DNA of 47,544 nucleotides from Xylophilus sp. (GCA_009914555.1 WNDY01000035.1:1-47544), one strand, 5' to 3'. Positions 1 through 8,524 are shown, counted from the stretch's first letter. Program-made: numbers and translations. Notes: generated from the sequence alone by a model not told the origin.

Positions 1-1
1 A

Positions 2-196
2 CTCAAGACGCATCGGTTCAACGGCCGAGAGGACCTCGAGCAGACCTTGCTGCGCTATGTGGCCTTGTACAACCAGCAACTGCCGCAGTCAGCGCTGGGC
101 AGCAAGACGCCCATGCAGGCCATGAAGAACTGGTATCAGACTCACCCGCATCTGTTCCATAAGCGGCTATATGATCGTCCGGGATGCGACAAATAG
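2..196 (+). mobile_element. IS481-type transposase, C-terminal fragment
   Basis: An open frame enters from the left edge and stops at TAG 194-196, giving 64 residues. It contains the end of a DDE integrase-core domain: LRYVALYNQQLPQ, then KTPMQAMKNW, and a C-terminal tail ending DRPGCDK. This tail pattern is familiar from IS481-family transposases; the exact IS was not identified. The catalytic residues lie outside the window, so completeness cannot be judged. The right end of the element should fall shortly after the stop, and the sequence turns AT-rich from about 205. I could not define the terminal repeat. Confidence 0.7.
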
Positions 197-257
197 CCAA
201 CGAGTTAATGACACAGCCTTGGATGATATTTATAAATAATAATAATCACAAAAATAC

Positions 258-262
258 AGGAG
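258..262 (+). promoter_or_regulatory. Strong Shine-Dalgarno AGGAG pointing to TTG270
   Basis: AGGAG lies 7 nt before TTG 270-272, an ideal distance. It is too far (23 nt) from ATG 286. In the present sequence TTG270 is not in frame with the acyltransferase domain: it reads through the repeat and stops at 468-470. This site therefore decides how the phase of the repeat tract should be read. Confidence 0.6.
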
Positions 263-285
263 AAATAGATTGGCCAGCAGAGAAA

Positions 286-1581
286 ATGATAAAATCACGA
301 GCCACGAGCCACGAGCCACGAGCCACGAGCCACGAGCCACGAGCCACGAGCCACGAGCCACGAGCCACGAGCCACGAGCCACGAGCCACGAGCCACGAGC
401 CACGAGCCACGAGCCACGAGCCACGAGCCACGAGCCACGAGCCACGAGCCACGCAACATGCAGGGCTTGACCTGCTGAGGGCGCTCCTCATCCTGGAGGG
501 CGTTTTCTTTCACACGAGCGAAATCGTCGCGCCGACGCCTGCCAGCTTCTTCAGCAATCCCCATTACAACAGCTATTCGATCGCGCTGACCTTCCGCTTC
601 TTCCATCTTTTCAGGATGGAGCTTTTCTTCCTGATCTCCGGCTTTTTCTCGGCCTTGATCATGGAGCGGAAGGGAACGGAATACTTTCTGGAAAACAGGA
701 GAAGGCGGCTCTTCGAGCCGCTGCTGTGGGGCATTCTGCTGGTGAACGTTCCGCTGTATTTCTTCGTTAAGACAGTCGATCCCAACGCACCAGCCAGCGC
801 ATATTTGGTGCTGCATCTGTGGTTTCTGCAGTCCCTGCTCGTCATTAGTATCGTCTATGTTTTCTACATGCCGTTCTTCAGGAGGCTGGAACGATGGTCC
901 GCCGGCCAGCTGATCGTGCTCGCGCTGGTTCTCGGCATCGGGTCGAAAGCCGTCAGCGCGCTCGGGAAGATTCCTGATCTCGCTTTTCTTTCCGGCCTCG
1001 CCGCCAGCGTGATGCACCATATCATATTCTTCGCCGTGGGGCATTTGCTATACGCAAAGAAGATTGGGCTCCCAAGAAACAGCAAGAAATGGCTTTTGCT
1101 GACGACCCTCGTCTGCACACCGCTGCTGCTCGCCTATCAATATCTGGTCTATAAATACCAAGGCGTTCTTGGCGACCTGCCTTTCGTTTACAAAGCAGCA
1201 CGGCACACTTCTGAACAGATCGTATTTCTGGCAAACGCCATCTGCATTTCCTTGCTTTTGTTCGACACCGCCAAGAGCATGAACGATTCGCGCATCGAGA
1301 AACTCGGCGGAAGCGTTGACTTCGTCATACGGTCGGCGCTGGTGACGTATATCCTCCACTATCCGATCATCGGCCTTGCGAACCACATGCTCTACGACCA
1401 GCAGTGGGAAAGCTGGCAGTATTTCCTGATCATTGCGACAGCAGGGCTGGTGGTGCCGATCATGATTTACACGGCGTTCAAGCGGTTCCGCCTTTTCCGA
1501 CACATGTTTGGAATCAAGGACTCGCCGGAGTCCGGCACATCCGCGCGGGATGCGGACCTGTCCCTGCCCTGCGCGAGGTAG
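286..1581 (+). CDS. Acyltransferase-3 family membrane protein with N-terminal heptapeptide repeats (probably phase-variable)
   Basis: This is a multi-pass membrane acyltransferase of the acyltransferase_3/OpgC type, expected to move acyl groups onto a surface or periplasmic glycan. The domain starts right after the repeat with GLDLLRALLILEGVFFH, carrying the family's characteristic early His in the first membrane segment. FLISGFFSALIMERK and a C-terminal YILHYPIIGLANHML follow. About 431 residues are read from ATG286, which is in frame now but has only a weak Shine-Dalgarno. TTG270 has a strong one but is out of frame. An ATG at 184 is also in frame but overlaps the transposase stop. Base composition is clearly lower in GC than the neighbours and IS remains flank it, suggesting transfer. 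The acceptor is unknown; a glycan acetylase or succinylase is plausible. Confidence 0.8.
   Translation: MIKSRATSHEPRATSHEPRATSHEPRATSHEPRATSHEPRATSHEPRATSHEPRATQHAGLDLLRALLILEGVFFHTSEIVAPTPASFFSNPHYNSYSIALTFRFFHLFRMELFFLISGFFSALIMERKGTEYFLENRRRRLFEPLLWGILLVNVPLYFFVKTVDPNAPASAYLVLHLWFLQSLLVISIVYVFYMPFFRRLERWSAGQLIVLALVLGIGSKAVSALGKIPDLAFLSGLAASVMHHIIFFAVGHLLYAKKIGLPRNSKKWLLLTTLVCTPLLLAYQYLVYKYQGVLGDLPFVYKAARHTSEQIVFLANAICISLLLFDTAKSMNDSRIEKLGGSVDFVIRSALVTYILHYPIIGLANHMLYDQQWESWQYFLIIATAGLVVPIMIYTAFKRFRLFRHMFGIKDSPESGTSARDADLSLPCAR
296..453 (+). repeat. Heptanucleotide tandem repeat (GCCACGA), 21 full copies plus partial ends
   Basis: Perfect 7-bp periodicity runs from 296 to 453, with 21 complete GCCACGA units at 301-447 and partial units on both sides. 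Because 7 is not a multiple of 3, three units encode a seven-residue repeat (SHEPRAT), and every forward frame reads the same cyclic heptapeptide without a stop. The tract is therefore open in all frames, and a gain or loss of one unit changes the frame of everything downstream. This is the usual design of contingency loci that switch by slipped-strand mispairing. Confidence 0.97.
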
Positions 1582-1680
1582 CGGGCGGCACGGCCGGGCG
1601 GCGCCTGGGCTCGAACGCCAGCCAATGCTGCGGCATCCCTCCCGCACCAGGCACATATTCCAAGTGCGCCTAGAAACCTG

Positions 1681-1792
1681 TAGCGCCTCACGCAGCGTTT
1701 TCACCTGCGTGCGCTCCCGCCCGTCTGCGCCGGAATGCGCCTGCTCGAACCAGCCAGCGCAGCGCGTTGACGACTTCGCGCAGATCGTGCTC
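1681..1792 (-). pseudogene. Collapsed IS5-type transposase relic
   Basis: The 290-bp gap between the acyltransferase and the GGDEF gene holds no intact gene. On the minus strand, 1792 downward reads EHDLREVVNALRWLVRAGAF, which matches the early part of IS5-group transposases (YDLREVxNALRWxxRAGAxWR). A few bases further on, in another frame, it reads RERTQVKTLREALQ, resembling a mid-protein segment of the same family (xERAQVxxLxxxV). This looks like a transposase with an internal deletion and a frameshift. The second match is weaker than the first. Confidence 0.45.
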
Positions 1793-1871
1793 GCACTGTG
1801 GTGCGTCAAGATGACGTCACCCGCGGCCCGGATAATCCTGCGGCTCGTGACCTGACACCCGGAGTTCTCCC

Positions 1872-2903
1872 ATGCCGCACCCTGCCGTCCTCACGCCGGC
1901 CGCCGACCACGGCGGAGCCGGCGGCGCGCCGTTCTCGGTGCTCGTCGTCGAGGACCAGCCGTCGGTGCGCCAGGCGCTCGTGGCCGAGCTGCACGCGGCC
2001 GGCGTGCACGACATCATCGAGGCCGAATCGGGCCTTCCCGCGCTGGAGATCTTCCGCCGCCGCCGGCCCGACATGGTGCTGCTCGACATCCGCCTGCCCG
2101 GCCACGACGGCTACTGGGTCGCCCAGCAGATGCGCGAGGCCGAGCCCGGCGACTGGACGCCGATCATCTTCCTCTCGGGCCTCGACAGCGAACTCGACGT
2201 CTGGCGCGGCATCGAGTCCGGCGGCGACGACTACCTCGTCAAGCCGGTCAAGCCCATCGTGCTCGTGGCCAAGCTGCGCGCGATGCGCCGCCTGCTCGAC
2301 ATGCGCCGCCGTCTGGTGGTGCTCAGCGACGAACTGCACCGCACCAACCGGCTGCTCAACGACATGGTCGAGGCCGACGCGCTCACCCAGCTGGTCAACC
2401 GCCGCGGCTTCGACCGGCTGCTGCACAGCGAGATCCTGGCCGCGCGCCGCGACGCCACGCCGCTGACGCTGATGCTCTGCGACATCGACCACTTCAAGCG
2501 CTACAACGACGCGCTCGGCCACGTGCAGGGCGACGCCTGCCTGCGCCAGATCGGCCAGCTGCTGCGCGAGGTCTGCATACGCCCGCACGACGTGGCCTCG
2601 CGCTACGGCGGCGAGGAATTCGCGCTGATCCTGCCCAACACGCCGCGCTCGGGCGCCATGACCTTCGCCCGCGCGCTCGGCCGCGTGCTGCAGGGCCGCG
2701 CGATCCCGCATCCCGACTCACCGCTGGGCGGCACCATCACCGTCTCCGGCGGCATCACCACCTGCGTCCCCGACGAGGGCACCAGCGCCGAAAGCATGGT
2801 CATGCGCGCCGACGAGACGCTCTACGCCGTCAAGGCCCAGGGCCGCAACCGGTTCTTCAGCTTCGAGATGCAGATGGATACCGTGGAGCAGCGGCTGGCT
2901 TAG
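1872..2903 (+). CDS. Response regulator with GGDEF output (diguanylate cyclase)
   Basis: This 343-residue cytoplasmic two-component regulator makes cyclic di-GMP. Residues about 21-140 form a receiver domain with acidic pair E27/D28, phospho-acceptor D72 (in VLLDIRLPG) and K124 (in YLVKP). A short helical linker leads to a GGDEF domain with an intact GGEEF signature at 246-250, so catalysis is expected. RPHD at 237-240, five residues earlier, matches the RxxD inhibitory site for product feedback. The N-terminal 20 residues are low-complexity, so the start could be slightly internal. No partner kinase is adjacent. It resembles PleD/WspR-type cyclases, but with only one receiver domain. Confidence 0.9.
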   Translation: MPHPAVLTPAADHGGAGGAPFSVLVVEDQPSVRQALVAELHAAGVHDIIEAESGLPALEIFRRRRPDMVLLDIRLPGHDGYWVAQQMREAEPGDWTPIIFLSGLDSELDVWRGIESGGDDYLVKPVKPIVLVAKLRAMRRLLDMRRRLVVLSDELHRTNRLLNDMVEADALTQLVNRRGFDRLLHSEILAARRDATPLTLMLCDIDHFKRYNDALGHVQGDACLRQIGQLLREVCIRPHDVASRYGGEEFALILPNTPRSGAMTFARALGRVLQGRAIPHPDSPLGGTITVSGGITTCVPDEGTSAESMVMRADETLYAVKAQGRNRFFSFEMQMDTVEQRLA

Positions 2904-2967
2904 AACGTATTCACGTTCTCAGGCCGAGGGTTCGCCCCCGGAGATCGCCGGGTTCTCGAATCCTCGG
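2903..2967 (+). terminator. Two stem-loops after the GGDEF gene
   Basis: GAACGT(2903-2908)/ACGTTC(2913-2918) forms a small hairpin starting on the stop codon. CCGAGG at 2924-2929 pairs with CCTCGG at 2962-2967 around an inner CCGG/CCGG stem. Neither is followed by a clear T-run, so a factor-independent terminator is only possible. Confidence 0.4.
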
Positions 2968-3024
2968 TGGTCAGCCGCGCCGCCGCGGATTAGCATGCGC
3001 GCAACGCTCCATCGACCTGCCGCC

Positions 3025-4131
3025 ATGAGCCACGCCACGTCCGCACCGATCTTCGTCCGCCCCACCATCGCCGCGCTGTTCGGCACGCGGCTGCCCATCG
3101 TCCAGGCGCCCATGGCCGGCGTGCAGGGCGTGGCGCTGGCCGCAGCCGTCAGCCGCGCCGGTGCGCTCGGCTCGCTGCCCGCGGCGGCGCTGACGGCCGA
3201 CGCCCTGCGCCAGGAACTGGCCGTGCTGCGCGAAGCGGCCGACGGCCATCCATTCAACGTCAACTTCTTCGCTCACACCACGCCGCCGGCCGACGACGCG
3301 CAGGAGGCCGCCTGGCGCACCACGCTCGCGCCGTACTACGCCGGGTTCGGCATCGACATCGCCGCCGTGCCCGCCGGTGCCGGCCGCCAGCCGTTCGGCC
3401 CCGGGCACCTGCCGCTGCTCGACGCGGTGCGCCCCCCCGTGGTGAGCTTCCACTTCGGTCTGCCCGACGAAACCCTGCTCGCGCCGCTGCACGCCTGGGG
3501 CACGAAGATCATCGCCAGCGCCACCACGGTGGAGGAAGCCCTCTGGCTGGAGCGCCGCGGCGTGGACGCCGTGATCGCCCAGGGCCTGGAGGCCGGCGGG
3601 CATCGGGGCTGGTTCCTGGGCGAGCGCGACCCGGCCACGCAGATCGGCACCTTCGCGCTGGTGCCGCAGGTGGTGCGCGCGGTCGACGTGCCGGTGATCG
3701 CCGCCGGCGGCATCGCCGACGCGGCCGGCGTGGCCGCCGCCTTCGCGCTCGGCGCCGCGGGCGTGCAGGCCGGCACGGCCTACCTGCTGGCCGACGAGGC
3801 CACGACCAGCGCCGTCCACCGCGCCGCGCTGCAAAGCGATGCCGCGCGCCAGACAGTGCTGACCACACTCTTCACCGGCGGCACAGCGCGCGGCATCGTC
3901 AACCGCGCGATCCGCGAGCTCGGCGCGCTCGACAATGCGGCGCCGCCCTTTCCGCGCGCCACGGCAGGCATCGCGCCGCTGCGTGCGGCGGCAGAAAAGA
4001 CCGGCAGCGGCGACTTCTCGCCGCTCTGGAGCGGCCAGAACGCAAGCGTGCTGCAGGCCGCCCCGGCGGCCGAGATCACGCGCGCGCTCGCGGCGGGCCT
4101 GCCCGCGCCAGGGCCCAATGCCTGGTTCTGA
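3025..4131 (+). CDS. Nitronate monooxygenase / 2-nitropropane dioxygenase-like FMN protein
   Basis: A TIM-barrel flavoprotein of the NPD/NMO family, which oxidises alkyl nitronates such as propionate-3-nitronate using FMN and oxygen. The N-terminal LPIVQAPMAGVQG is the typical first strand. GLEAGGHRG near the middle and VIAAGGIADAAGVAAAFALG bind FMN and its phosphate. The true start is probably ATG3025 (MSHATSAPIF), since the ten residues before it from ATG2995 look non-native. About 368 residues is normal for the family. The gene stands alone on this strand, and its TGA shares its last base with the first box of a dispersed repeat element. Related FMN proteins, for example enoyl reductase II types, look similar. 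Confidence 0.85.
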   Translation: MSHATSAPIFVRPTIAALFGTRLPIVQAPMAGVQGVALAAAVSRAGALGSLPAAALTADALRQELAVLREAADGHPFNVNFFAHTTPPADDAQEAAWRTTLAPYYAGFGIDIAAVPAGAGRQPFGPGHLPLLDAVRPPVVSFHFGLPDETLLAPLHAWGTKIIASATTVEEALWLERRGVDAVIAQGLEAGGHRGWFLGERDPATQIGTFALVPQVVRAVDVPVIAAGGIADAAGVAAAFALGAAGVQAGTAYLLADEATTSAVHRAALQSDAARQTVLTTLFTGGTARGIVNRAIRELGALDNAAPPFPRATAGIAPLRAAAEKTGSGDFSPLWSGQNASVLQAAPAAEITRALAAGLPAPGPNAWF

Positions 4132-4191
4132 TACTCCCAGCCCACTACCGCGCTACCGGGCGTCCACCAAGCGATAGCACGGTATACTCCC
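4131..4191. repeat. Two-box intergenic element, copy 1
   Basis: ATACTCCC at 4131-4138 and again at 4184-4191, start-to-start 53 bp. The first A is the last base of the TGA of the upstream gene. It lies between convergent genes. Copies 2-4 are at 14953, 19951 and 41080. Function unknown. Confidence 0.7.
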
Positions 4192-4212
4192 GCAACTTGC
4201 ACAGGCGCTGGC

Positions 4213-5244
4213 TCAACGCCTCCGGATTTCGCCCGGCCCTTTGCCCGTCCAGCGTTTCAGCGCCCGGCGAAAGTTGGCCGTGTCGCTGAAGCCGACCAGC
4301 ATGGCAACGTCTTCGGTGCTCATCTGCGTCGTCTTCAGATACTCGCTCGCCAGGGAGCAGCGCACGTCATCGACGATGGCCAGAAATGACGTGCCCTCCG
4401 CATCGAGCCGCCGCCGAAGCGTCCGGCCGGTCATTTTCAGAACCGCGGCAACGGTTTCCATATCCGGAAATTCGCCGGGCTTGCGCATCAGCACCTGGTA
4501 GACCTCGCCGGATGCGCCGGACGACGTCTTGGTTTGCCCGATCAGCCGATCGCACGTTGCCTGCAACAGCGCGGCCGAATGCCGGTGGGCCAGTTGCGGC
4601 CTGAACCCGAGGATGGCGCTGTCGTAAATGAGTTCGCACTGCTCCGCGTCGAACTCGCAGGGGCAACCCAGGTACTCCGGGTAAATGGCCGCGTGCGGCG
4701 GAGCCGGATAGGCAAAGCGCGCCTGGATAGGCGGGCAGTTCCGGCCCGCGACGTCCTGCAGATGCGTGACGTGCTGCGTGTATTGCTGTTCGAGCAGAAA
4801 CTGCCGTACGTCATGCGGCAGGTTGGTCGCCAAGGCATCCGGAAATGTCCAGACGGACCTGTCCGGGTATTCGGCCCATTCGATCATGAGCGTCGGTGTT
4901 GCCAGACGGTGGTATTTCACCCCGAGCCGGAAGTAATCGCGCAGCGAAAGGCACGACATCAGCGCGTATCCATACATGCCATACGCGGCGAGATGAAGCC
5001 GGGAACCCGTCTTGAAAGGCGTGGCGGGGTCGGCCGACAGGGCGACCGCATTGCCGCACACCGCAGCGTACTGGCGAACCGACGTCAACACCGACACATC
5101 GGATATCTGGCCGGGCGTGATGCCACTTCCCGCCAGGCTGTCTTCCGGGGCAATGCCCTGTTCCGCGAGTACTTCGACCAGGGCCGCGATTTTGTACGGC
5201 GCGTAGATGCGCTCGTTCGGCAGCGGATATTTGACAGACACCAC
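4213..5244 (-). CDS. AraC-family regulator (arabinose-binding-like N-terminal domain)
   Basis: A DNA-binding regulator of 343 residues. The first ~200 residues resemble the AraC-type effector-binding domain found in OruR/ArgR-like regulators. The last ~100 carry two helix-turn-helix motifs: FPDMETVAAVLKMTGRTLRRRL and the recognisable second HTH around VAMLVGFSDTANFRRALKRWTG. Two GTG codons (5244 and 5241) follow a GGAG, and either may start it. It is divergent from the BKACE operon with 138 bp between, and an array of TGTCC/GGACA half-sites lies in that gap. It most likely activates the operon in response to its substrate. Confidence 0.88.
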   Translation of the reverse strand: MVSVKYPLPNERIYAPYKIAALVEVLAEQGIAPEDSLAGSGITPGQISDVSVLTSVRQYAAVCGNAVALSADPATPFKTGSRLHLAAYGMYGYALMSCLSLRDYFRLGVKYHRLATPTLMIEWAEYPDRSVWTFPDALATNLPHDVRQFLLEQQYTQHVTHLQDVAGRNCPPIQARFAYPAPPHAAIYPEYLGCPCEFDAEQCELIYDSAILGFRPQLAHRHSAALLQATCDRLIGQTKTSSGASGEVYQVLMRKPGEFPDMETVAAVLKMTGRTLRRRLDAEGTSFLAIVDDVRCSLASEYLKTTQMSTEDVAMLVGFSDTANFRRALKRWTGKGPGEIRRR

Positions 5245-5255
5245 GACGCTCCGGC

Positions 5256-5282
5256 ATGTCCTTTGGGGACATCACATTGTCC
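5256..5282. promoter_or_regulatory. Overlapping palindromes, candidate operator for the AraC regulator
   Basis: ATGTCC (5256-5261), GGACAT (5267-5272) and TGTCC (5278-5282) make two overlapping inverted repeats, ATGTCC-N5-GGACAT and GGACA-N6-TGTCC. The site lies 12 bp upstream of the regulator's start and about 100 bp upstream of the BKACE start. It could serve autoregulation, operon control, or both. Confidence 0.5.
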
Positions 5283-5382
5283 GAAATTGACCTTACGCGG
5301 GGCACCCTATCTCACTACCATCCGCACCACAAGAGAGGCGGCGGCTCGTGGTTGAGCGCCCCTCGGCAGACCGGAGACACGC

Positions 5383-6321
5383 ATGAGCAATACCCGCCGC
5401 AAAGTCATCATCACCTGTGCCGTGACCGGATCCGCGCACGTCCCGTCGATGTCGGAATACCTGCCGATCACCCCCGGGGACATCAGGGACCAGGCCATCG
5501 AGGCCGCGCAAGCCGGCGCCGCCATCCTGCACCTGCACGCGCGCCATCCCGAAGACGGCCGCCCGACGCCCTCCCCCGACGTTTTCAGGCAGTTCGTCCC
5601 AGCCATCGCGGAACGGACCGACGCGGTCATCAACATCTCGACGGGCGGCAGTACGCGCATGACGCTCGATGAACGGCTGGCGTACGCACGCGCCGCGAAG
5701 CCCGAGATGTGCTCGCTCAACATGGGATCGATGAATTTCTCGCTGCACCCCGCCGCGGCCCGGATACAGGCGTGGCGGTTCGATTGGGAAAAGGCGTATC
5801 TCGAAGGCATGGAAGACATGATCTTCCGCAACACCTTTCGCGACATCAGGAACATCCTGACCGAATTCCGCGACTACGGCACGCGGTTCGAATTCGAGTG
5901 CTATGACGTCGGGCACCTGTACAGCCTGGCTTATTTCGTCGATCGGGGGCTCATCAAGCCGCCGTTCTTCATCCAGTCGGTCATCGGCATCCTCGGTGGC
6001 ATCGGCGCCGACCCGGAAAATCTCCAGGTCATGCGCGCGACGGCGGACCGCCTGTTCGGCCGCGACAACTACCACTTTTCGGTACTCGGCGCCGGCCGGC
6101 ACCAGATGCCGCTGGTGACCATGGGCGCGATCCTGGGCGGCAATGTCCGCGTCGGCCTGGAAGACAGCGTCTATCTGTCCAGAGGCGTGAAGGCCAGGAC
6201 GAATGCCGAACAGGTCCGCAAGATCCGCCGGATTCTCGAAGAACTGTCATTCGAGATCGCAACGCCGGACGACGCGCGCCGCATGCTCGGGCTGAAGGGC
6301 CGGGACAAGGTTTCGCTGTAA
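5383..6321 (+). CDS. BKACE family (DUF849) beta-keto acid cleavage enzyme
   Basis: A 312-residue zinc-dependent TIM-barrel enzyme. The family condenses a beta-keto acid with acetyl-CoA to release acetoacetate and a new acyl-CoA; the founding member is 3-keto-5-aminohexanoate cleavage enzyme (Kce). Zinc ligands are visible as H50 and H52 in ILHLHARHPEDG and E260 in VRVGLEDS. GGSTRMTLDER is the usual substrate/CoA loop. The gene is first in an operon with an MFS transporter and two dehydrogenases and is divergent from an AraC regulator, as in carnitine-type loci. The dehydrogenases could make the keto acid that it cleaves. The natural substrate cannot be read from sequence alone. Confidence 0.9.
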   Translation: MSNTRRKVIITCAVTGSAHVPSMSEYLPITPGDIRDQAIEAAQAGAAILHLHARHPEDGRPTPSPDVFRQFVPAIAERTDAVINISTGGSTRMTLDERLAYARAAKPEMCSLNMGSMNFSLHPAAARIQAWRFDWEKAYLEGMEDMIFRNTFRDIRNILTEFRDYGTRFEFECYDVGHLYSLAYFVDRGLIKPPFFIQSVIGILGGIGADPENLQVMRATADRLFGRDNYHFSVLGAGRHQMPLVTMGAILGGNVRVGLEDSVYLSRGVKARTNAEQVRKIRRILEELSFEIATPDDARRMLGLKGRDKVSL

Positions 6322-6358
6322 GCGGCGGCTGCCCCGCCCTGCGAAACCTGCCGCCGCC
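6322..6358 (+). terminator. GC-rich stem-loop inside the BKACE operon (possible attenuator)
   Basis: GCGGCGG directly after the BKACE stop (6322-6328) can pair with CCGCCGC at 6351-6357. There is no T-run. It may protect the upstream message or partly terminate ahead of the transporter gene 65 bp further on. Confidence 0.35.
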
Positions 6359-6422
6359 GACACAGGCCGACTTCCCGCGCCGGACACAGAACCACAACAG
6401 CAGGCCAACTTCTGGAGACACC

Positions 6423-7769
6423 ATGCGTACCGCTACCGTCCAAGAAACCCTGGAATCCGTCCATCGCATTGCGACCCGCAAGGCCATGGCCAAGCTGATT
6501 CCCTTGATGTGCATCATCTATTTCCTGTCGTTTATCGACCGCACGAACGTCGCGCTCGCCAAGGCCGCGCTCGCGGCCGACCTGGGCATCAGCGCCGCCG
6601 CGTATGGCCTGGGGGCCGGCATTTTCTTCATCGGCTATGCGTTGCTCGAAGTGCCGAGCAATCTGGCGGCCCATCGGTTCGGGCCGCGCAGATGGATATC
6701 GCGCATCGCAGTCACCTGGGGCGCGCTGTCCACGGCCATGATGTTCGTGCAGGGCGAGTGGTCGTTCTACGCCCTGCGCGTGCTCCTCGGCGTTGCCGAG
6801 GCCGGACTTTTCCCGGCGCTGATGTACATGGTGACGCTGTGGTTCGCGCCGAAGGACCGGGCGGTCGCCGTCGGCTGGATCTACACCGCGCCGTCGATCG
6901 CCCTCATCCTCGGCAACCCGCTCGGCGCGTCGCTGATGCAGCTGGACGGTCTCGGCGGACTGCACGGCTGGCAATGGATGTTCATGTTGGAAGGCATGCC
7001 GACCATCGTCGCGGGCATCGTCCTGTACTTCAAGCTGCCGGACCGGCCGGCCGCGGTCCCATGGCTGACGCCCGAGGAGGCGCACTCGCTGGAAGCGCAC
7101 GCCGTCATCGACACCCACGGGCATGCCGGGCTCTTCTCGACGGACTGGTTCGCCGCCATCAAACGGCCGACCACCCTGCTCATCGGCCTGATTTACTTCC
7201 TGAACCAGGTAGCGTTCGTCGGCCTGTACTTTTTCACCCCGTCCATCGTCTCCCCGATGCACATCCAGTCGCCGCTGCTCGTGGGCATGCTGTCGAGCAG
7301 TGTCGGGTTCGGCTTCCTGTCGGGGGTGCTCATCCTTCCCCGCATTCACCGTCGCGTGGACAACGACTGCGCCTTTCTCGGCGTCCTGACGGCGGGCTTG
7401 GTCCTCAGCGGCTATGCGTTCATCGCGGCCGGAGGCAGCCAAGCCATTCAGATCGCCCTGCTCTGCGTGACCGGCTTCTTTGCGGGCGGCATCCTGCCTT
7501 CCTACTGGGCGGTCGCCATGAAACGGCTCCAGGGCATCCAGGCCGCCGCCGGTCTGGCGTTCATCAACACGGTCGGGCTGCTGGGCGGCTTCGTCGGTCC
7601 CTATCTTTTCGGAATGGCGGAGACTTGGAGCGGCCGGAGCGATGCCGGTTTCAACGTCATCGTCGGGGCCTCGATCATCGGCCTGCTTCTCGTGCCCTTG
7701 CTCGCCAGAACCATTCGCGCCGCGGACCGGCCTGCCGCAGCAGGCCCCGCATCTGTCATAAAGGTCTGA
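6423..7769 (+). CDS. MFS transporter, anion:cation symporter type
   Basis: A 448-residue inner-membrane carrier with twelve predicted hydrophobic segments. The [14 protein letters not shown] segment after helix 1, and [19 protein letters not shown] in the loop between helices 2 and 3, are typical of the ACS/phthalate permease-like branch of the MFS, which imports organic acids by proton symport. A good TGGAG sits 5 nt before ATG6423. It follows the BKACE gene by 101 bp and precedes the first SDR by 4 bp, so it probably imports the acid degraded by this operon. Confidence 0.88.
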   Translation: MRTATVQETLESVHRIATRKAMAKLIPLMCIIYFLSFIDRTNVALAKAALAADLGISAAAYGLGAGIFFIGYALLEVPSNLAAHRFGPRRWISRIAVTWGALSTAMMFVQGEWSFYALRVLLGVAEAGLFPALMYMVTLWFAPKDRAVAVGWIYTAPSIALILGNPLGASLMQLDGLGGLHGWQWMFMLEGMPTIVAGIVLYFKLPDRPAAVPWLTPEEAHSLEAHAVIDTHGHAGLFSTDWFAAIKRPTTLLIGLIYFLNQVAFVGLYFFTPSIVSPMHIQSPLLVGMLSSSVGFGFLSGVLILPRIHRRVDNDCAFLGVLTAGLVLSGYAFIAAGGSQAIQIALLCVTGFFAGGILPSYWAVAMKRLQGIQAAAGLAFINTVGLLGGFVGPYLFGMAETWSGRSDAGFNVIVGASIIGLLLVPLLARTIRAADRPAAAGPASVIKV

Positions 7770-7773
7770 ATCC

Positions 7774-8514
7774 ATGAGACTGCAGGATCGGATAGCCATC
7801 GTCACGGGAGCCGGCCAAGGCATCGGCGCGGCGACCGCCTTGAAATTCGCGCGCGAAGGCGCTGTGGTCGCCGTGTGTGACAGGAATCCGGATACCGTGG
7901 CGGCCGTCGTCGGCGCCTGCGAGGCAGCCGGAGGCAAGGCCGTCGGGTTTGAACTCGACGTCTGCGACCGCGGAGCCATCGACGGCGTCGTCGGCAAACT
8001 GCTGAGGCAGTTCGACCGGATCGACGTACTCGTCAACAATGCGGGCATCACGCGCGACGCACGCCTGCAGAAAATGACGCTTGCGCAGTTCGACGCCGTC
8101 ATCGACGTGAACCTGCGCGGAGTCTTTCACATGTCCCAGGCGGTCGTGGACTCCATGGTCCAGCGCGCCCGCGGCGTCATTCTGAATGCGAGTTCGGTGG
8201 TCGGTATCTACGGCAATTACGGCCAGACAAATTATGCCGCGGCAAAATTCGGCGTCATCGGCTTCACCAAGACCTGGAGCCGCGAACTCGGCCCGAAAGG
8301 CATCCGCGTCAATGCCGTGGCGCCGGGCTTCATCGAAACTCCCATCCTCTCCACCGTACCGGAAGAGGTGCTGCACAGGATGCGCGATCAGGTGCCGCTG
8401 CGCCGCATCGGGAAACCGGAGGAAATCGCCAATATCTATGCCTTTCTGGCCAGCGACGAGGCGAGCTATATCAACGGCGCCGTCATCGAAGCATCGGGCG
8501 GTATGACTTTATAG
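7774..8514 (+). CDS. Short-chain dehydrogenase/reductase, FabG-like (first of two)
   Basis: A 246-residue classical SDR. It has the nucleotide-binding TGAGQGIG at 11-18, NNAG at 88-91, and the catalytic S140/S141, Y154 and K158. DRNPD after the second strand suggests NAD(H) preference: an Asp (D36) sits at the end of beta-2. The C-terminal [14 protein letters not shown] is standard. Although FabG-like, its place 4 bp behind a transporter and next to BKACE points to catabolism, probably oxidation of a 3-hydroxy acid to the 3-keto acid. The substrate is inferred only from context. Confidence 0.87.
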   Translation: MRLQDRIAIVTGAGQGIGAATALKFAREGAVVAVCDRNPDTVAAVVGACEAAGGKAVGFELDVCDRGAIDGVVGKLLRQFDRIDVLVNNAGITRDARLQKMTLAQFDAVIDVNLRGVFHMSQAVVDSMVQRARGVILNASSVVGIYGNYGQTNYAAAKFGVIGFTKTWSRELGPKGIRVNAVAPGFIETPILSTVPEEVLHRMRDQVPLRRIGKPEEIANIYAFLASDEASYINGAVIEASGGMTL

Positions 8515-8524
8515 GAAAGATGAG

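Noticed and set aside
301..447. CRISPR array or REP-like array
   Set aside because: The repeat unit is 7 bp and contiguous without spacers, so it is a simple tandem repeat.
230..491. Minus-strand and alternative-frame ORFs rich in SWLVARG or SHEPRAT
   Set aside because: They are shadows of the 7-bp repeat, which is open in all six frames. They have no independent start context or domain.
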